From Methanosarcinales archaeon (lineage in GTDB: Archaea; Halobacteriota; Syntropharchaeia; Alkanophagales; Methanospirareceae): a stretch of 18,051 nucleotides of DNA. This document shows positions 1 through 7,193 of this stretch, piece by piece (the first letter of the stretch is position 1; the number at the start of each line of letters is the position of its first letter). The position numbers were made by a program, and so were the translations under genes. Location of the stretch: NCBI GenBank assembly GCA_003661125.1, contig QMVO01000007.1, forward strand, positions 1 to 18,051, given 5' to 3'. Under the pieces are notes generated by a model. It was given only the letters and a program-made list of their open reading frames with translations. It did no database searches and had not been told where the DNA came from.

Positions 1-252
1 CACATGTCGGTCCCACACCGGATGATTGGCGTTTATGTGCTGAAAACAGGTCATGCAGTGCCGATAGGCCCCGACCAGATGAAGTTGAGGGAGGCGGTAG
101 GCCTCGAATCGCAGCCTCCGACCACTCAGAAATACAAAGAACAACTTGAACAGGTGCAAACAATATTCAAAACCACTAACTACGATGCGATGATTGATTT
201 TGATTGGAACACAATGAATTTGAGAGGAATGGAAAAAGGAGGTAAGAAATGA
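1..252 (+). CDS. hdrC: Heterodisulfide reductase subunit C, 3' part
   Basis: The frame is open from the window edge, so only the last 83 residues are present; full HdrC is roughly 185 residues. Recognisable family features are the HRMIGVYVLKTGHAVP segment and the following acidic C-terminal region. HdrC carries two [4Fe-4S] clusters and passes electrons between HdrA (or a membrane partner) and the HdrB active site; its cluster cysteines lie upstream of this window. The stop codon overlaps the hdrB start in an ATGA arrangement, so the two are translationally coupled. A preceding hdrA is likely but not visible. The ATG at base 4 is an internal methionine, not the start. Confidence 0.85.
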   Translation, partial: HMSVPHRMIGVYVLKTGHAVPIGPDQMKLREAVGLESQPPTTQKYKEQLEQVQTIFKTTNYDAMIDFDWNTMNLRGMEKGGKK

Positions 253-1145
253 CGGATGGAGATTTAGATTTGACGTACGCTTATTTCCTCGGTTGTATCA
301 CGCCGAACAGGTATCCGGGGATAGAAGCAGCGACAAAGCGGATATTTAAGGAGTTTGGGATCGAGACAAAGGAGATGGTAGGTGCTTCCTGCTGTCCAGC
401 ACCAGGTGTATTTGGCTCCTTTGACATGCATACCTGGCTCCCGGTTGCCGCGCGAAATCTCAGTATTGCGGAAGAGATGGAGCTTGAGATATACGTGACC
501 TGTAATGGTTGTTACGGGTCACTTCAGGAAGCCGACCATTTGCTGAAAGAGCATCCAAAGTTAAAAGAGAGGGTAAACAAGGTGCTAAGTGAGTTCGGTA
601 GAGAGTATAAAGGGATTACAAAAGTGAACCACTCAATCGTGATTTTACACGATATTATTGGCTTGGATAAGCTGAAAGAGAGAATAACAAAACCAATGAA
701 CGACGTGAATGTTGCAGTGCATTACGGCTGCCATTTCCTCAAACCACGCGAGGTAAGAGGACATGGTTCTTCCGAAACTCCTTACATCCTAGAAGACCTC
801 GTGAAGGTAACCGGTGCGAAAGAGGTGGATTACAAAGATAAGTTGATGTGTTGTGGTGCTGGTGGTGGAAATCGAACCGCAGATACAGTGCAATCTCTGG
901 AATGGACACGCCAGAAGTTAGTAAATGCGACGATCGCAGGGTGTGATTGCATGGTTCATCCATGTGCGTTCTGCCATTTGCAGCTCGATCGAGGGCAAGC
1001 AGAGATGAACAAGGCTTTCGGCACGAACTTTAATTTCCCCATTCTCTATGCCACGCAGTTTTTAGGTCTCGCGATGGGACTCAGTGAAAAAGAATGTGGG
1101 TTAGATATACAAACGACTACGATGCCAGAGAAATTACTAAAATAG
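249..1145 (+). CDS. hdrB: Heterodisulfide reductase subunit B
   Basis: This 298-residue protein has two CCG domains, the hallmark of HdrB. The first has C16, C48-C49 (SCCPAPG) and C85-x-x-C88. The second has C161, C201-C202 (MCCGAGGG) and C239-x-x-C242 (HPCAFC). These cysteines hold the two non-cubane [4Fe-4S] clusters at which CoM-S-S-CoB heterodisulfide is reduced in methanogens; in other archaea related proteins may act on other disulfides or run in reverse. It overlaps hdrC by 4 bp. An AAAGGAGG Shine-Dalgarno (SD) sequence lies 5 bp before the ATG, inside hdrC. A hairpin and T-rich tract follow the stop codon. The family is certain; the physiological direction depends on the organism. Confidence 0.93.
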   Translation: MTDGDLDLTYAYFLGCITPNRYPGIEAATKRIFKEFGIETKEMVGASCCPAPGVFGSFDMHTWLPVAARNLSIAEEMELEIYVTCNGCYGSLQEADHLLKEHPKLKERVNKVLSEFGREYKGITKVNHSIVILHDIIGLDKLKERITKPMNDVNVAVHYGCHFLKPREVRGHGSSETPYILEDLVKVTGAKEVDYKDKLMCCGAGGGNRTADTVQSLEWTRQKLVNATIAGCDCMVHPCAFCHLQLDRGQAEMNKAFGTNFNFPILYATQFLGLAMGLSEKECGLDIQTTTMPEKLLK

Positions 1146-1151
1146 AAATTG

Positions 1152-1199
1152 TTTACCGCTGAGTCTGCGAAGGCGCTTCTCCGCAATCCCGGCGGTAAA
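1152..1199. repeat. Nested inverted repeat (hairpin) downstream of hdrB
   Basis: An 8-bp perfect outer stem (TTTACCGC at 1152-1159 with GCGGTAAA at 1192-1199) encloses an imperfect inner stem-loop at 1166-1185. A pyrimidine-rich tract with a run of six T follows at about 1203-1221. It sits between the convergent ends of hdrB and the small coiled-coil gene. It may act as an mRNA 3'-end stabiliser or terminator, or be a small RNA. Archaeal termination normally needs only T-tracts, so the hairpin is more elaborate than required. Confidence 0.5.
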
Positions 1200-1202
1200 A
1201 AA

Positions 1203-1221
1203 TATTTTCTTCTTTCTTTTT
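1203..1221 (+). terminator. Probable T-tract terminator of hdrCB
   Basis: A T-rich stretch ending in TTTTTT lies about 60 bp after the hdrB stop, directly behind the hairpin. It fits oligo(T)-dependent termination by archaeal RNA polymerase. It is placed by composition and position only. Confidence 0.45.
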
Positions 1222-1230
1222 TGATACTTC

Positions 1231-1452
1231 CTACCAGAGTTTTGTAGTTAGCGGCAGCACTGCCCTAAATTGTCCTTTCTTCTGCCTTACGGCACGCAAA
1301 TCCTTCTCCCTCTCAGTTATTTTATTTATTATTTCTGCCTTCGTCTCTTCCGATGCACTTTTAAGCTCATTTACCAAAGAGTCTATCTCCTTTATCAGTG
1401 CCACTATCTCTTCGTCCTTCTCTTTTATTATTTCATCCGGTACAACACTCAT
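1231..1452 (-). CDS. Small coiled-coil protein of unknown function
   Basis: This 73-residue protein is dominated by heptad-like charged helix from about residue 7 to 58 (IIKEKDEEIVALIKEIDSL and onward), followed by a short basic and hydrophobic tail. There is no signal peptide or membrane segment. A strong SD (AAGGGGTGAT) lies 4 bp before the ATG, and an AT-rich promoter-like region lies upstream, so I take it as a real gene. It is downstream of, and co-oriented with, tuf-rps10, 80 bp behind the rps10 stop. I do not recognise a family; coiled-coil content alone makes weak matches to many proteins likely. Confidence 0.65.
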   Translation of the reverse strand: MSVVPDEIIKEKDEEIVALIKEIDSLVNELKSASEETKAEIINKITEREKDLRAVRQKKGQFRAVLPLTTKLW

Positions 1453-1474
1453 TTTATCACCCCTTTTATGATAT

Positions 1475-1515
1475 GTTAATTTCTGAATTCTTTATATTTA
1501 TATTTTTCTATTTTT
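1475..1515 (-). promoter_or_regulatory. AT-rich promoter region of the coiled-coil gene
   Basis: On the minus strand this stretch reads as A-rich followed by an AAATATAAATATAAAG box, a plausible TATA element about 45-55 bp upstream of the ATG at 1452. That would give a short leader carrying the SD. It suggests independent transcription from tuf-rps10, although read-through is also possible. Confidence 0.4.
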
Positions 1516-1532
1516 ATTTTTATTTTTTCACC

Positions 1533-1844
1533 CTATCCTTTCAACACAATTTCTATATGGACCTCCTTGGGTATAGGAATGCGCATAAGCTGTCGCAGTG
1601 CGCGTTCATCCGCTTCCAGGTCGATCAATCGCTTGTGAATGCGCATTTCCCAATGATCCCATGTAGGAGAACCTTCACCATCCGGGCTTTTTCTACATGG
1701 AACCACGAGTTTCTTTGTGGGAAGGGGGATAGGACCTGACATTCTTACACCTGTAGTCTCTGCTATCTTTTTCACCTGTTCACAAATACCATCTAATTGT
1801 TTATGATCTGTGCTCGATAGCTTTATGCGCGCTTTTTGATCCAT
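1533..1844 (-). CDS. rps10: 30S ribosomal protein S10 (uS10)
   Basis: This 103-residue protein is of normal length for archaeal S10. The family core is clear: KARIKLSSTDHKQLDGIC at the N-terminus, then GPIPLPTKKLVVPCRKSPDGEG (the long loop reaching into the 30S head) and a helix rich in HKRLIDLEADERALRQL. It contacts 16S rRNA in the head of the small subunit. It begins 30 bp after the tuf stop in the same orientation, the conserved archaeal EF-1A/S10 order, and is almost certainly co-transcribed with tuf. Confidence 0.97.
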   Translation of the reverse strand: MDQKARIKLSSTDHKQLDGICEQVKKIAETTGVRMSGPIPLPTKKLVVPCRKSPDGEGSPTWDHWEMRIHKRLIDLEADERALRQLMRIPIPKEVHIEIVLKG

Positions 1845-1874
1845 TCTTTCGCTTTTTGCTTCAACTGGCTTACC

Positions 1875-3140
1875 TTACTTCTCTTTTATGTCCATCACCA
1901 CCCCGGCAGCAACGGTCTGCCCCATATCACGGATTGCAAACCTTCCCAGGTGCGGTATTTCCTTCACACGCTCGATAACCAGAGGTCTTGTCGGCTTTAC
2001 CTTTACGATAGCAGCGTCGCCTGCTTTTATGTAGTCGGGATTTTCTTCTATTGTTTCCCCTGTCTTCGGGTCCGACTTCTTTGAAATCTCTATTATTGTA
2101 GATGCCACCTGAGCAGTGTGGCAATGGAAAACCGGTGTATAACCCACAGTAATTGCACTGGGGTGCTGAAGAACAACTATCTGCGCGGTGAACTCATCTG
2201 CAACCGTTGGCGGGGTATCTACATGGCCGCAAACATCCCCCCTCCTTATCTCGTTCCTGCTTATTCCCCTTACATTCCAGCCGATGTTGTCACCCGGAAT
2301 TGCTTCAGGAATTTCTTCATGGTGCATCTCTATTGTTTTTACCTCGCTGACTTTAGCAGGCGGATTAAAGATAACCTTATCTCCCTTCTTTAGCCTTCCT
2401 GTCTCCACTCTGCCCACGGGAACGGTGCCCACACCTGTTATTGTATATACATCTTGAACCGGTATCCTGAGCGGGAGGTCAATTGGCTTCTCTGGTACTT
2501 TCATGAGGTCCAGCGCTTCTAAGAAAGTTGGTCCATCGAACCATTTCAGTTTATCACTGCGCTTCGTTACATTATCTCCCTCAAGTCCAGAAACAGGAAT
2601 AAACACGACGCTCTCTTCCTTGTATCCCACGATCTTCAAAAGTTCTAAAAGTTCCTTCTTCAACTCTTCATATCTCTTCTGATCGTAATTCACCCTGTCC
2701 ATCTTGTTTATTGCGACAATTAGCTGGGATACTCCTAAGGTTCTGGCTAAGAATACATGCTCCTTTGTTTGTGCCATTATTCCATCCTTAGCATCCACCA
2801 CCAACACCGCCGCATCCGCCTGCGATGTACCTGTAATCATGTTCTTTACGAAGTCCCTGTGTCCGGGGCAATCTACAATCGTATAATAATACTTGTTAGT
2901 ATCAAACCTCTGATGCGCGACATCAATGGTAATGCCCCTCTCTCTCTCATCCTTCAAACTATCCATCACCCAAGCATACTCGAAAGTCGCTTTTCCTATC
3001 GCCTCTGCCTTTTTCCTGTACTCTTCTATTACATGCGGGTCGATCACTTCTGTCTCCGTCAGCAGCCTGCCCAACAGCGTTGACTTACCGTGGTCTATAT
3101 GACCAATCATTGCCAGATTCATGTGCTCTTTCTCTACCAT
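1875..3140 (-). CDS. tuf: Translation elongation factor EF-1 alpha
   Basis: This 421-residue GTPase delivers aminoacyl-tRNA to the ribosome. It has the G1 P-loop GHIDHGKST (residues 13-21), the RGITIDVAHQRF effector region, G3 DCPGH and G4 NKMD, followed by domains II and III. Length and motif order are typical of archaeal EF-1A. An AAAGGAGA SD lies about 7 bp before the ATG. The upstream partners often found in Euryarchaeota (S12, S7, EF-2) are absent; a divergent DUF89 gene is there instead. It forms an operon with rps10. Confidence 0.98.
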   Translation of the reverse strand: MVEKEHMNLAMIGHIDHGKSTLLGRLLTETEVIDPHVIEEYRKKAEAIGKATFEYAWVMDSLKDERERGITIDVAHQRFDTNKYYYTIVDCPGHRDFVKNMITGTSQADAAVLVVDAKDGIMAQTKEHVFLARTLGVSQLIVAINKMDRVNYDQKRYEELKKELLELLKIVGYKEESVVFIPVSGLEGDNVTKRSDKLKWFDGPTFLEALDLMKVPEKPIDLPLRIPVQDVYTITGVGTVPVGRVETGRLKKGDKVIFNPPAKVSEVKTIEMHHEEIPEAIPGDNIGWNVRGISRNEIRRGDVCGHVDTPPTVADEFTAQIVVLQHPSAITVGYTPVFHCHTAQVASTIIEISKKSDPKTGETIEENPDYIKAGDAAIVKVKPTRPLVIERVKEIPHLGRFAIRDMGQTVAAGVVMDIKEK

Positions 3141-3238
3141 TTCTCTCTTTCTCCTTTTTTTCTTCTAATCTTAGAAGTATATTATCTATTATATTATTTT
3201 ATATTTGTTTTCTATCTTTTCCTATATAAATAGCGCAG
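3141..3238. promoter_or_regulatory. Divergent promoter region, tuf and DUF89 gene
   Basis: This 98-bp AT-rich spacer between divergent genes holds a TATA-rich block at about 3180-3205, suited to tuf on the minus strand or to the plus-strand gene. A second box, CTATATAAATA, lies at about 3221-3231 close to the plus-strand ATG. Which box serves which gene cannot be decided from sequence alone. Confidence 0.4.
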
Positions 3239-4162
3239 ATGAAACCGAAATCCGATTGTATCGCTTGTCTGGTGGAAAGGACGAAATACGAGTGCGATAT
3301 GGCACTTAACGACGACAGAGAGAAGATTCTTGCACTGAAAGAATTTATTGCTTTTCTCTTGGAACACCTCGGCGAAGAGAGGAAGTCACCTGCTTTTTTC
3401 GGCACTGAAAGGGAGAAGATAATAAAAAAGTGGAGCGGAGCGAAAGATCCACATAGGGAGGTGAAAAGGAGAAGCAACGCAGTTGCAAAAGGTTTGCTTC
3501 CAGAAGCGTATAAATTTTACAATGCCGCTGCGAGTACCGAGGATAAAATAGAAGCTTTGATACGAATAGCGGCAGCGGCGAATTCAATGGAATATGGTAT
3601 AAAGGGGTATTCATACGACGATGATCTTTTTAAAGGGGACTTCGTGCACACCTTGAATGAAAAACTTAATTGGAACAAGGATTTGGTATTATCTGCAATA
3701 AAGGGACGAAAGAAGATTTTATATCTGACTGACAATGCAGGAGAGATATTTTTTGATGCGTTTGTGGTAAAGAAATTGATAGAAATGGGTAAAGAGGTGG
3801 TCGTATCACCGAAGAACGCCCCTGTTATAAACGACGCCACGATAGAAGACGTGAAGGAGGCAATTACAAGCGTGGGTATTCCTAATTCCGGTTTGGGGGA
3901 TGGGATAGAGGTAGTTCCGAGTGGTGCATGCATCGGCGTCTCAATAGAAGAGGCGGGGGAGGAGTTCTTGAAGGTGTTCAGCGATGATAAATATTTGGTG
4001 ATAGCGAAGGGGATGGGAAACTACGAGGCGATATCGGAGTTTGAAGCGGAGCCCTGGCTGGGGTTGAAAGGCAGGCTGATATATATTTTAAGAGCGAAAT
4101 GTGAGCCAATAGCGAGCAGTATAGGTGTAAAAAAGGGAGAACTTGTTGCTAAGCTCGTGTAA
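3239..4162 (+). CDS. DUF89 / ARMT1-like damage-control phosphatase
   Basis: This 307-residue protein resembles the archaeal AF1104-type DUF89 family. Members are metal-dependent phosphatases thought to remove phosphorylated metabolites (sugar phosphates, phosphopantetheine precursors). Visible family marks are an N-terminal C7-x-x-C10 pair with C19, then TDNAGE at 164-169 (metal-binding Asp and Asn), VINDAT at 196-201, KGMGNYE at 257-263 and AKCEPIA at 286-292. The all-helical N-terminal part precedes the Rossmann-like catalytic part, as in the family. The ATG at 3239 is kept because it precedes the conserved CIAC motif by only six residues; no clear SD is visible. The gene stands alone, divergent from tuf. 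The substrate is unknown. Confidence 0.85.
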   Translation: MKPKSDCIACLVERTKYECDMALNDDREKILALKEFIAFLLEHLGEERKSPAFFGTEREKIIKKWSGAKDPHREVKRRSNAVAKGLLPEAYKFYNAAASTEDKIEALIRIAAAANSMEYGIKGYSYDDDLFKGDFVHTLNEKLNWNKDLVLSAIKGRKKILYLTDNAGEIFFDAFVVKKLIEMGKEVVVSPKNAPVINDATIEDVKEAITSVGIPNSGLGDGIEVVPSGACIGVSIEEAGEEFLKVFSDDKYLVIAKGMGNYEAISEFEAEPWLGLKGRLIYILRAKCEPIASSIGVKKGELVAKLV

Positions 4163-4568
4163 GTGAAGTGAACAGAACCTTTATACTAATACACAACGGT
4201 TTTATTGGTGTAATGAGTGCATGAATTAAAAAACCATCCTCAAAGCTTACTTCATATTCGCTTCGCTTTTCGTCTTCATCGCTTTTAAGATAAGGGAAGT
4301 AAAGCAAGGTAAGGTAAAAAAGTAAAGGTGTAAACGAGATTTTTTAAATAAGTTGACTTCACATACGTTCTTCTCTTAACAATTTAGTTGACAAGAAATT
4401 TTAGACCATAGATAGTTATAAATGGGGTAATGACAATCTTCAAATGAATGAGAAGAGTTTCTCTACTCTCGTTTGGAACACGCGCAAAAATAGAAAACTT
4501 TTTATGTATCATGAATAATATGTAAGAAGGGCTAAATACACGAGGTGAGAAAAGGGGGGAGAAATACA
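4163..4568. other. Gene-free AT-rich stretch
   Basis: No convincing coding frame is present over about 400 bp. It contains several TATA-like boxes (for example GTTATAAAT at 4415-4423 and TTTTTTAAATAAG at about 4343-4355), a purine run at 4296-4328, and a 5-bp stem with a short loop at about 4451-4465. A box at 4415-4423 would start a transcript near 4445, about 120 nt before the next gene, leaving room for a long leader or small RNA. No RNA family is recognised. Confidence 0.4.
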
Positions 4569-4817
4569 ATGTTGAGGAAGTTGTCTATATGGGTTGCTAC
4601 GTTCCTATTTGTGTTGGTAGCATTTGTGATGCATTGGGAATTCGTGTGGGCTGTGGTATTTATAGCTGGAGGCGTGATATTAGCGATTGGTATGCTATAC
4701 AGCAGGTATAACGCAGATAAAGAATATATGAGAGATCCAGAAGTAGCGCTATTAATAGGAAGGCGTAGTGAGGGCGTAGACCATAAAGGAAGAAGAACCC
4801 AAAGACTTATTAGGTAA
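4569..4817 (+). CDS. Small two-helix membrane protein
   Basis: This 82-residue protein has two adjacent hydrophobic segments (about residues 5-22 and 24-43) and a polar, Arg-rich cytoplasmic-looking tail ending in GRRTQRLIR. The ATG at 4569 is chosen because a purine SD (GGGGGGAG) precedes it by 7 bp; an in-frame GTG at 4545 would place that SD inside the gene and add an unlikely polar extension. There is no family match I can name. It stands alone, with non-coding DNA on both sides. The tail contains GRRSEG, which also occurs in the DUF4389 protein at 12445-12759; this is probably chance. Confidence 0.6.
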   Translation: MLRKLSIWVATFLFVLVAFVMHWEFVWAVVFIAGGVILAIGMLYSRYNADKEYMRDPEVALLIGRRSEGVDHKGRRTQRLIR

Positions 4818-4971
4818 AGCTGTTCTTCTTTTCTCTATTTTTTATTTGTATTCGCACAGATTTTAAATTACCCTTAATTTTATGAAAAATGCTGCTTTAG
4901 GATTAAAAAAACCAAAAATCTACCATAAGCCGATAAAATTCCCATGAGGAGAGATACAAGAATTATAGCCG

Positions 4972-4997
4972 AAATATACTATAAGTTTTATATATAA
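4972..4997 (+). promoter_or_regulatory. TATA boxes upstream of the orphan gene
   Basis: Two boxes lie close together, AAATATACTATAAG and TTTATATATAAG. The second is centred about 24 bp before the ATG at 5017, the distance expected for a leaderless archaeal transcript beginning at that ATG. Confidence 0.5.
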
Positions 4998-5016
4998 GGT
5001 GAAATGTGTGTTTTTT

Positions 5017-5913
5017 ATGGACAAAAATTTTTATAGTTGGATACCAATATTAAGTAGAAAGTTAGTAATAGGAGAGAAGCTATTTTGTGATGCGGACATA
5101 AATAACTTTGAAAAATTGTTTATATCAAATAAGATGCTCCTCTCGGATAGAAGATTTGATAGGCTATTTAACCGTAAGCATAAAGTATCCTATGGAAGAA
5201 TAAATTTTCGAGAATGCGAAGAGTGTGGAGAAAAGATCTTACACTTATCCTTAAATGTATTAAATTGGAAGGGAGAAATATTGGTAGATGGAGATGCATG
5301 GATCCATGAAAGCGGGCTAACGAAGTATAAAGTATCTTATCCTGAAAATGATTGTTTAGAAAGAGTTTTACACATACTCGTAAGGGATGCTCTCCATAGT
5401 CATGTGCATCACTCTTCAGACTTACCCTTACCACCCATCGAAGCTAAAAACGGGGACGAAGCTAAGAAGAGCATTTTGTTTGAATATTTACGTAAATTCG
5501 TAGAATACAAGAGAATGATTGGCAAAGTGAGGTTAAAAGATGCCATAGAGGATATTGCGAGAGCAAGAGGTGAGATAGTTTATGCAAACTCATTCTATGA
5601 CACATTTCGTGAGAGATTAGCGGATTGTTCAGATTTGGTAAGTTCATTTAAGTCCTTTGACAAGTCTTTCATGATATTAGAAAAAAGGTTATCTGACAGA
5701 TTGCACTTAGTGCCACCTTACATCTTGGTAAGCTTGTCTGCCTTAATATTATTTCTATCTCTATTTAGAGAGTCAGAACGGTTTCCTCAATGGATTATAC
5801 CGCTAAAAACAATAAGTTTGTATTGGTATTGGCCTGTATATGCTTTTCTACTCACAATTTTCTTATATTTCATTACAGAAGCGGTTATCATATGGTTCTT
5901 TCGAGTAAGATAA
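5017..5913 (+). CDS. Orphan protein with two C-terminal membrane helices
   Basis: This 298-residue protein has no recognised family. The first 230 residues are soluble and charged, with a C-x-x-C pair (FRECEECGEK) and a His-rich cluster (HSHVHH) in the middle that could bind metal. Two hydrophobic segments near the C-terminus (about residues 233-250 and 270-296 of this start) would anchor it in the membrane with a large soluble head. Start choice is uncertain: GTG at 4999 and GTG at 5008 are in frame, the latter 5 bp after AAGGTGA, but the TATA position favours leaderless ATG 5017. By eye the gene is more AT-rich than its neighbours, with many TTA and ATA codons, suggesting a different origin or weak selection. 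Its stop lies 1 bp before an in-frame TTG that opens the next gene's reading frame. Confidence 0.7.
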   Translation: MDKNFYSWIPILSRKLVIGEKLFCDADINNFEKLFISNKMLLSDRRFDRLFNRKHKVSYGRINFRECEECGEKILHLSLNVLNWKGEILVDGDAWIHESGLTKYKVSYPENDCLERVLHILVRDALHSHVHHSSDLPLPPIEAKNGDEAKKSILFEYLRKFVEYKRMIGKVRLKDAIEDIARARGEIVYANSFYDTFRERLADCSDLVSSFKSFDKSFMILEKRLSDRLHLVPPYILVSLSALILFLSLFRESERFPQWIIPLKTISLYWYWPVYAFLLTIFLYFITEAVIIWFFRVR

Positions 5914-5998
5914 ATTGAGCCCTAATGCGAGGGAATTAGGTGGGATTTTTCGAGAAACAAAAATCGGGAATGCCTTGAAGATGAGAGATAAAGAAAAT

Positions 5999-7171
5999 AT
6001 GCTTTTCTCCGCTGATGAGAACAAATTCAGAGCAGAGTTAAGGGATTTTCTCGAGAGGAAGGATGCGAAAAAGATAGAGCATGAGATATACGAAAGGGAT
6101 TTTTATCCGCGTGAGCATTACGAGAAGCTAGGAGAAGAAGGCTTCTTAGCTCCTGTATTACCTGTCAAGTATGGCGGTAGAGGAAAATTGGTGTATGAGG
6201 TGATATTAGCCGAGGAACTTGGTGCAGCCTGTGTTCCTCTCGCATGGATATATTCCACTTCTTCTTACGTTTATGCTACGATTGCGAGACATGGTAGCGA
6301 GGAGCAAAAGAGACGGTATTTGCCCGCGCTGAAAAAGGGTGCTAATATTGGTGCGATTGCTATAACCGAGCCAGAAGCAGGAAGTGATGTGATGCGTATC
6401 AAGACGAGAGCGGAGCTGAAGGGCGGCACATACGTGATAAAAGGAGAGAAAAGGAACATAACAAACGGAAGTAAAGCCGATATCCTTTTAGTATGGGCGA
6501 TAACGAATCCAGGAGTTGACCCCGTGGAGGGAATGAGTGCATTTATCGTAGAGCCCAAAGCGGGCATGTCGGAGACGGGGTTTGAAGTGATAGAGGATTA
6601 CAAGTTATTAGGCGGCTTTCCGGGAACTGTAAATTCTCATCTCCTGTTTGATGAGATGTGCGTGCCGGGAGAGAACATACTTGGTGGAACGAATGAGGGC
6701 GCGAAGATAATGTTCGATGAGCTTTCTATTGAGAGGACGTTATATGCCGCGATGCTGGTGGGAGAAGCGAGACCTGTGCTTGAACTCGCAGTTAAATATT
6801 CGATGAAGCGAGAGCAGTTTGGAACGTCTATAAGTCGTTTTGAAGGCATAAGTTTCAAAATCGCAGATATGGTAACGAGATTGGAAGCTGCTAAGTTGAT
6901 GGTTTATCATACGGCAAGGCTGATTGATGGGGGGTTTGATGCGGAGAAGGAATCCGCGATGTCAAAACTGCTCGCTTCTGAGGCGTTCTACGAGGTGGCG
7001 CATAGCACAGTACAGATATTGGGCGGCAGAGGGCTCAGTGATGAATATCCTGCGGAATGGGCGTTCAGAATGGCAAGGTTGTCAATGATTCCTGCTGGCA
7101 CGAACGAGATAATGAGGTTTATCGTGCAGAGAGAGGTGTACAAGGAGCAAAAAGGTAAGGAGGAAGAGTAG
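5999..7171 (+). CDS. Acyl-CoA dehydrogenase
   Basis: This 390-residue flavoprotein of the acyl-CoA dehydrogenase family forms the alpha,beta double bond of acyl-CoA, reducing FAD and passing electrons to ETF. The three domains are in order: N-terminal helices, a middle beta domain with AIAITEPEAGSD, and C-terminal helices with KREQFG, QILGGRGLSDEYPAEW and IPAGTNEIMR. The usual catalytic Glu before GT is Ala (A366), but a Glu (E245, SIERT) lies 121 residues earlier, as in long-chain and isovaleryl-CoA dehydrogenases. ATG 5999 is chosen because MLFSADENKFRAELRDFLE matches the usual family N-terminus. The frame also opens at TTG 5915 and ATG 5981. No ETF or other beta-oxidation gene is adjacent. 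The substrate is unknown; it could be short-branched, long-chain or aromatic acyl-CoA. Confidence 0.92.
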   Translation: MLFSADENKFRAELRDFLERKDAKKIEHEIYERDFYPREHYEKLGEEGFLAPVLPVKYGGRGKLVYEVILAEELGAACVPLAWIYSTSSYVYATIARHGSEEQKRRYLPALKKGANIGAIAITEPEAGSDVMRIKTRAELKGGTYVIKGEKRNITNGSKADILLVWAITNPGVDPVEGMSAFIVEPKAGMSETGFEVIEDYKLLGGFPGTVNSHLLFDEMCVPGENILGGTNEGAKIMFDELSIERTLYAAMLVGEARPVLELAVKYSMKREQFGTSISRFEGISFKIADMVTRLEAAKLMVYHTARLIDGGFDAEKESAMSKLLASEAFYEVAHSTVQILGGRGLSDEYPAEWAFRMARLSMIPAGTNEIMRFIVQREVYKEQKGKEEE

Positions 7172-7193
7172 TCTAAAAAGCACGAAGAAAATC

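Noticed and set aside
4751..4785. GRRSEG shared by the small membrane protein and the DUF4389 protein
   Set aside because: The six-residue match is encoded by different codons and falls in a family-conserved place only in DUF4389; chance is the simplest explanation.
4999..5016. GTG 4999 as the start of the orphan gene
   Set aside because: It overlaps the AAGGTGA sequence and the TATA region; ATG 5017 (or GTG 5008) fits the promoter and SD spacing better.
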